A DNA stretch of 44,895 nt. Origin: Ottowia thiooxydans DSM 14619 (GTDB lineage: Bacteria; Pseudomonadota; Gammaproteobacteria; Burkholderiales; Burkholderiaceae_C). The DNA lies in the NCBI RefSeq assembly GCF_000422885.1, contig NZ_AUGX01000039.1:1-44895 (forward strand). Reading direction: 5' to 3'. The position numbers and the translations under genes were made by a program. Below, one piece after another: positions 41,089 through 44,895 of this stretch (positions are counted from its first letter, which is position 1; each line of letters opens with the position of its first letter). Below the pieces are notes generated by a model. The model did not search any database. It saw only the letters and a program-made list of their open reading frames with translations, and was not told the DNA's origin.

Positions 41089-43400
41089 GCACAGTTACCA
41101 CCCCTGAACGCCAGGTTGGTCGCGCCGTTGATCGCCTGGAGTCCCGCTCCAAGGTCACAGGCGCTGCAGACTACACCCACAACGTCACCCTGCCCCGCAT
41201 GCTGCACGCCAAGGTCGTCCGCAGCACGCAGGCGCACGCGCGCATCCTGTCCATCGATACAGAGGCAGCCCGCGCAGTAGCCGGCGTGTTCAAGGTCATC
41301 ACCGCCCGCGAAGTCATCGAAGTGATTCCAGATCCACACTACGGACCTGCTTTTCACGACCAACCCATCCTGGCTATTGAAAAGGTGCGCCACATTGGTG
41401 AACCTGTAGCTGTAGTGCTGGCCGAAGACGTGCACGTGGCGGAGATGGCCGCAGGCCTGGTGAACGTGGAGTACGAAACACTGCCCGCCGTGTTCGACGA
41501 AGTCCATGCGGCGCACCACACCGACGTTCTGGTGCACGACGTACTCCGCCCCGCAGGCACCTTTCCCGATCTCAAGCACCTGGCCGGCCGCAAGGGAACC
41601 AACGTGGCCCTGGACTACCGCCTGCGGCACGGCGACGTCGACAAAGCATTTGCCGAAGCGGCGCATGTGTTTGACCACACTTTCCGCACGCAGCAGGTCA
41701 TGCACACGCCCATGGAGCCGATGATTTCGATCGCCGAGCTGCAAGACCACGGCATCATCATTCACACGGCGTCTCAAAGCCCTTCATTCGTACGCCTGGA
41801 AATCGCCCGACTGTTAGGCTGGCCTGAGAACCGCGTGCAGGTGAAAACGCGCCTACTTGGCGGCGGTTTCGGCGCCAAGTTGTATATCAAGATCGAGGCG
41901 CTTGCCGTAGCTCTGGCGCTCATCGCTCGCCGCCCCGTGCGTGTAGCCCTCACGATGGAAGAACAGTTCTACACCATCACCAAGCACGCCACTACGTTCC
42001 GCATTCGCAGTGCGGTGGACCAAAGCGGTCACATCACAGGGCGCCACTGCGAGGTGTACTGGAATGGCGGTGCCTACGCAGACATCGGGCCACGAGTCAC
42101 GCAGAAATCCGGCTTTACGGCCGGTGGCCCCTACGACATCGCCAACCTCAGCATCGATTCTTATCAGGTCTACACCAACCTGCCCCCCGCCGGCGCCTTT
42201 CGGGGCTTCGGCATCACGCAGGTGGTGTGGGGTTACGAGTGCCAGGCGGACTTGATCGCACGTCACCTCGGCATGGACCCACTTGAGTTCCGCCGTCTCA
42301 ACCTGCTGGAAAACGGCCGCCCCCATGCCACAGGTACCGTGATGAAAGATGCGGCCCTGCGCATGGTGCTGGACCGCGTGGCCGAGCGCATCGAATGGGA
42401 CAAGCCCTTCGAGCGAGGCCTGGCTACGGTGCGGCGCGGGCGCGGCGTAGGGCTGGGGTTTAAAGCTCTCGTGGCACCCACCACTTCCGTCGCTACGATC
42501 ACGCTTGCGGGCGATGGCAGCTGCACCTTGCTCATCAGCACAGTAGATATGGGACAGGGCTCGGACACGGCCATGGCCATCGTCGCCGCGGACGTGCTGG
42601 GCATTACAGCCGAAAGCATTCGGGTCGTGCATGCGGACACAGACGTCACGCCATACGACATGGCCACACTGGGCTCACGCTCCACCTTCTCCATGGGCAA
42701 CGCCGTCAAACTGGCAGCAGAGAATCTACTAGTGCGGCTACGCAGCCTCGGCGAGGAAGTAGGCATGCCTTACGAAAGCATGGGGATGGCGGCCTATTTG
42801 CTGAAGAAAAAATTCGGCATGCAGGCTGGCACTCTGGTGGGCACCGGGAGCTTCATACCCTCCTACACCTCACCCGATGCCGATGGCCGCTCGCCAGACA
42901 TCACACCCAACTGGATGATTGGCGGCACCGGCGTGGAACTGGAAGTCGACACCGAGACCGGTCACTTTCGCATCCTGCGCATGGAAAACGTGGTTGACTG
43001 CGGTACCCCGCTGAACCCCAAGGTCGTGGAAACACAGATCTCCGGCGCGGCCATCATGCAGCTCGGAATGGTTCATCTGGAAAAAATGGAGTTTGACAGC
43101 GAGGGACAACTGCGCAATGCCTCGTTCTCAGAGTACAAGATTCCCGGCATCCTCGATATTCCGGAGCACTTTGGATGCGATGCCGTGGAGTCCAGGCAGG
43201 CCAGCGGCCCCTATGGTGCGAAGGGCATAGGGGAAAGCGGTTGCTTCGGTGTGGCCTCTGCAGTGGCTGAGGCCATCCACGATGCCGTGGGCGTACGCAT
43301 AACCTCCCTACCCATCACGCCGGAGGCCGTGTTCCGAGCACTAGCCGAACAAGCCGGTCAGCCTTTGGCCGCCAATCCCACCGAGAGAACACAGCCGTGA
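41085..43400 (+). CDS. Molybdenum hydroxylase, molybdopterin-binding large subunit
   Basis: A 771-residue catalytic subunit with molybdopterin cytosine dinucleotide cofactor, hydroxylating a ring carbon with water-derived oxygen. Features are GRAVDRLESRSKVTGAADYT, VRSTQAHARILSID, MHTPMEPM, RLLGGGFGAKLYIKIEALAV, the PPAGAFRGFGITQVVW loop at about 365-380, TVDMGQGSDTAMAIVAADVL and the catalytic Glu in KGIGESGCFGVASAVAEAIH (around 717). The CODH-specific loop AYxCSFR is absent, so it is not carbon-monoxide dehydrogenase; it belongs with the purine, nicotinate, isoquinoline or furoyl-CoA hydroxylases. Its exact substrate cannot be told. Upstream and downstream overlaps (4 bases each) couple it to the other subunits. 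Confidence 0.93.
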   Translation: MSTVTTPERQVGRAVDRLESRSKVTGAADYTHNVTLPRMLHAKVVRSTQAHARILSIDTEAARAVAGVFKVITAREVIEVIPDPHYGPAFHDQPILAIEKVRHIGEPVAVVLAEDVHVAEMAAGLVNVEYETLPAVFDEVHAAHHTDVLVHDVLRPAGTFPDLKHLAGRKGTNVALDYRLRHGDVDKAFAEAAHVFDHTFRTQQVMHTPMEPMISIAELQDHGIIIHTASQSPSFVRLEIARLLGWPENRVQVKTRLLGGGFGAKLYIKIEALAVALALIARRPVRVALTMEEQFYTITKHATTFRIRSAVDQSGHITGRHCEVYWNGGAYADIGPRVTQKSGFTAGGPYDIANLSIDSYQVYTNLPPAGAFRGFGITQVVWGYECQADLIARHLGMDPLEFRRLNLLENGRPHATGTVMKDAALRMVLDRVAERIEWDKPFERGLATVRRGRGVGLGFKALVAPTTSVATITLAGDGSCTLLISTVDMGQGSDTAMAIVAADVLGITAESIRVVHADTDVTPYDMATLGSRSTFSMGNAVKLAAENLLVRLRSLGEEVGMPYESMGMAAYLLKKKFGMQAGTLVGTGSFIPSYTSPDADGRSPDITPNWMIGGTGVELEVDTETGHFRILRMENVVDCGTPLNPKVVETQISGAAIMQLGMVHLEKMEFDSEGQLRNASFSEYKIPGILDIPEHFGCDAVESRQASGPYGAKGIGESGCFGVASAVAEAIHDAVGVRITSLPITPEAVFRALAEQAGQPLAANPTERTQP

Positions 43401-43885
43401 GCACGACAAGCACACTCATTCAATTTCGCCTCAACGGCGAGCCCGTCTCTAGGCAAATCGAGTCTTACAGCACTCTCGTAGAGGTGGTTCGCGGGTGCGG
43501 GCTGAATGGCGCACGCGAAAGCTGCGGCCAGGGGCTCTGCGGTTGCTGCACGGTGGTGGTTGACGGCAAGGCCGTGACAGGCTGCCTGCACCCCGCCATG
43601 CACGTGGATGGCTGCGATGTCGCCACCATAGAAAGCCTGGAACAAGACGGCCAACTCGATCCCGTGCAGCAAGCATTCATTGATGCAGGCGCGTTTCAGT
43701 GCGGCTTTTGCACGCCCGGCTTCATCCTCATGTCCAGGCAATTGCTGGAGCAAAACCCCAATCCCACAGACCACGAGATCCGGCACTACCTGGCCGGCAA
43801 TCTGTGCCGCTGCGGGGCCTATCCAGAAATCGTCAAGGCCGTGAAGCTGGCTGGCGAGCGAATCCGCGCGGCCAGCCGCCCCTAA
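43397..43885 (+). CDS. Molybdenum hydroxylase, 2Fe-2S small subunit
   Basis: A 162-residue iron-sulfur subunit with two 2Fe-2S clusters: the plant-ferredoxin-like CGQGLCGCCTVVVDG with a further Cys in VTGCLHP, and the all-helical C-terminal cluster CGFCTPGFILMSRQLL / LAGNLCRCGAYPEIVKAV. It relays electrons from the molybdenum site to FAD. Translation starts with GTG at 43397, overlapping the large-subunit stop (GTGA). Length and motifs are standard for CoxS/CutS proteins. Confidence 0.94.
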   Translation: MSTTSTLIQFRLNGEPVSRQIESYSTLVEVVRGCGLNGARESCGQGLCGCCTVVVDGKAVTGCLHPAMHVDGCDVATIESLEQDGQLDPVQQAFIDAGAFQCGFCTPGFILMSRQLLEQNPNPTDHEIRHYLAGNLCRCGAYPEIVKAVKLAGERIRAASRP

Positions 43886-43899
43886 GAAAGAAAAATATC

Positions 43900-44568
43900 A
43901 TGGAAATCCAAGGCGAACGACTCCTTGCCGTGCCACGTGCAGATGTATGGCGCGCACTTAACGATCCAGCCGTACTCCAGCGGTGTGTGCCCGGCTGTGA
44001 TGCCTTCGAAGCAGATGGCGAAGATAAGTACCGTGTCGCGATGCAGGCGACTGTCGGCCCCGTACGCGCTCGTTTCACCGGCAAACTACTGATCAGCGAT
44101 GTCGTGCCGCTCACCTCTTACGCATTGAACTTTGAAGGATCGGGCGGTGTCGCCGGGTTCGGCAAGGGCACAGCCAACGTGTTCCTGGAAGATGCGGAGG
44201 AAGGGACCCGCTTGCGCTACAACGCACAAGCACAAGTCGGCGGACGTTTGGCTCAGGTAGGTGCCCGCTTGATCGACGGCGTGACGAAGCGAATGGCTGA
44301 TGATTTTTTTACGCGGTTCACTAACGAACTTACTGCTCCAACGGTTGGGGAATCAGCACAAACAGGAAGCGTCAGCGAAAAAAAATCAAGGACCACTCCA
44401 ACCACCGCTGTACAAGCCACCTCCATCACTCACGGGGACAGGCCAGAACAACAAGCAGCCTCTTCGCCTCAGAGCAACCATATCGCGGTGCTCGCTGCAG
44501 CGGTATCAGCAACAGCAGCGGCCGTCGCGGTCCTCGCGGCGCTGTTCGTCATACGATTCACCGCTTAG
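43900..44568 (+). CDS. CoxG-like SRPBCC protein with C-terminal membrane anchor
   Basis: A 222-residue protein. Residues 1-145 form a CoxG-type SRPBCC domain (AVPRADVWRALNDPAVLQRC, VGPVRARFTGKLLISD, GGVAGFGKGTANVFLEDAEE, RYNAQAQVGGRLAQVGARLI). A low-complexity Thr/Ser/Gln linker follows, then a single transmembrane helix (AVLAAAVSATAAAVAVLAAL). In carbon-monoxide-oxidising bacteria CoxG anchors the Mo enzyme to the membrane; the same role is likely here. The ATG at 43900 is preceded by AAGAAAG; an upstream frame into the small-subunit gene is a shadow. It is the last gene of the operon. The maturation genes usually associated (CoxDEF or XdhC type) are not in the window. Confidence 0.9.
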   Translation: MEIQGERLLAVPRADVWRALNDPAVLQRCVPGCDAFEADGEDKYRVAMQATVGPVRARFTGKLLISDVVPLTSYALNFEGSGGVAGFGKGTANVFLEDAEEGTRLRYNAQAQVGGRLAQVGARLIDGVTKRMADDFFTRFTNELTAPTVGESAQTGSVSEKKSRTTPTTAVQATSITHGDRPEQQAASSPQSNHIAVLAAAVSATAAAVAVLAALFVIRFTA

Positions 44569-44594
44569 AAACCAGCCCGTATTGAGGCTTTCGT

Positions 44595-44642
44595 AACGCA
44601 TGACGGAACCCATTCGGGTTGAGGTTCTATGGTTTTCGTCAA
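44595..44642. repeat. REP-like repeat fragment at the IS110-type element's end
   Basis: GAGGTTCTATGGTTTT (44621-44636), preceded by CCATTCGGGTT, matches 36629-36664 (ACCGTTCAGGCTGAGGTTCTATGG...). The transposase stop codon (44639-44641) lies within the matched stretch, so the repeat and the element end touch or overlap. Confidence 0.6.
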
Positions 44643-44895
44643 GTTTTTACAGCAACGATGGAGGCGTCGAAGTTGCTTTTTTGCTTGAACAGTGAGAATG
44701 CCACGCGCAGGAGTTTTCGGGCGAGCACGATCAGGGCAGCGGTTGTGCTCAACCCTTTCTCGCGCTGAGCATGATAGAACCCATTCCAGGTCTTGGTGCG
44801 AGCTGCCGACATCGCAGCAGCGTACAGAAGGCGTCGGATCTCCGGCCAGCCTCTCTTGGACAGACGCCGTTGGCCCGTTTTATTGCCTGAGTCGT
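44639..44895 (-). CDS. IS110-type transposase, C-terminal part (runs off window end)
   Basis: The minus strand is open from the window edge to a TGA at 44639-44641, about 85 codons. The translation includes SGNKTGQRRLSKRGWPEIRR, LLYAAAMSAARTKTWNGFYH and KGLSTTAALIVLARKLLRVA, the highly conserved C-terminal Tnp_20 region of IS110/IS116/IS902 transposases (catalytic Ser of the SG...RLSKRG area). These elements encode a DEDD enzyme with a bridge-RNA-guided mode of target choice. The N-terminal DEDD half and the start are beyond the window. Symmetric duplications are not expected in this family. Confidence 0.88.
   Translation of the reverse strand, partial: DSGNKTGQRRLSKRGWPEIRRLLYAAAMSAARTKTWNGFYHAQREKGLSTTAALIVLARKLLRVAFSLFKQKSNFDASIVAVKT

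Noticed and set aside
41085-43885. Carbon-monoxide dehydrogenase (CoxLMS) because of CoxG and subunit similarity
   Set aside because: The large subunit lacks the AYxCSFR loop of form I CODH and has GAFRGFG instead; gene order M-L-S and neighbours point to a ring hydroxylase.
32102-43885. Furandicarboxylate/furoate (hmf) degradation cluster
   Set aside because: UbiD, UbiX and the Mo hydroxylase would fit, but the CoA ligase and oxoglutaroyl-CoA hydrolase genes of that route are missing and RidA is unexplained; kept only as one alternative.

Overview
The window looks like chromosomal DNA of a betaproteobacterium of the order Burkholderiales, probably Comamonadaceae or a relative. The evidence is the high G+C content, the mutL-MFS-miaA gene order, five periplasmic receptors of the TTT/Bug family (a family greatly expanded in this order), many FCD/LysR-type regulators, and an intergenic repeat family of the TTCGACAAGCTCAGC type. 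I cannot fix the genus from sequence reading alone. No rRNA, tRNA or CRISPR array was recognised.

Layout. (1) 1-420: the 5' part of an IS481-type transposase (minus strand), abutting a copy of an intergenic repeat that recurs at 13.7 kb. (2) 0.68-8.4 kb: housekeeping block of mutL (mismatch repair), a Bcr/CflA-type drug exporter, miaA (tRNA prenylation), a FUSC-type inner-membrane exporter and a MetR-like regulator. (3) 8.5-13.4 kb: a one-strand catabolic cluster with an FCD regulator, two TTT receptors, a beta-decarboxylating dehydrogenase and a LigI-like amidohydrolase; its substrate is unknown. (4) 13.4-14.2 kb: a repeat-rich gene desert. (5) 14.2-17.9 kb: a small hypothetical gene, a MarR-GNAT fusion regulator, and a radical SAM/DUF4130 pair thought to act in DNA repair, preceded here by a textbook LexA (SOS) box. 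(6) 17.9-24.6 kb: an iron block with a TonB-dependent siderophore receptor, PiuC-type hydroxylase and FMN alpha-hydroxy-acid oxidase (minus strand), facing away from an OmpR/HK two-component system. (7) 24.6-32 kb: a glucarate/galactarate regulon: gudD, kdgD and an FCD regulator (minus strand), diverging from a second glucarate-dehydratase-like enolase, garD and a TTT receptor. (8) 32.1-44.6 kb: a large cluster with UbiD decarboxylase, TTT receptor, UbiX prenyltransferase and LysR regulator; then RidA, a signal-less solute-binding-like protein and a TTT receptor; then, divergently, an alpha/beta hydrolase, the three subunits of a molybdenum hydroxylase and CoxG. (9) 44.6-44.9 kb: the 3' end of an IS110-type transposase next to another copy of the intergenic repeat.

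Working together: region 7 encodes D-glucarate and galactarate dehydration to 5-dehydro-4-deoxyglucarate and its decarboxylating dehydration to alpha-ketoglutarate semialdehyde. Region 8 reads as a pathway that takes up a carboxylated (hetero)aromatic acid, decarboxylates it with a prenylated-FMN enzyme, hydroxylates the ring with a Mo/FeS/FAD enzyme, then hydrolyses and possibly deaminates the product. A 14-base identical sequence in front of ubiX and in the divergent promoter of the hydroxylase operon ties the two halves together. This cluster and the SOS-box-driven radical SAM pair are the most interesting parts of the window.
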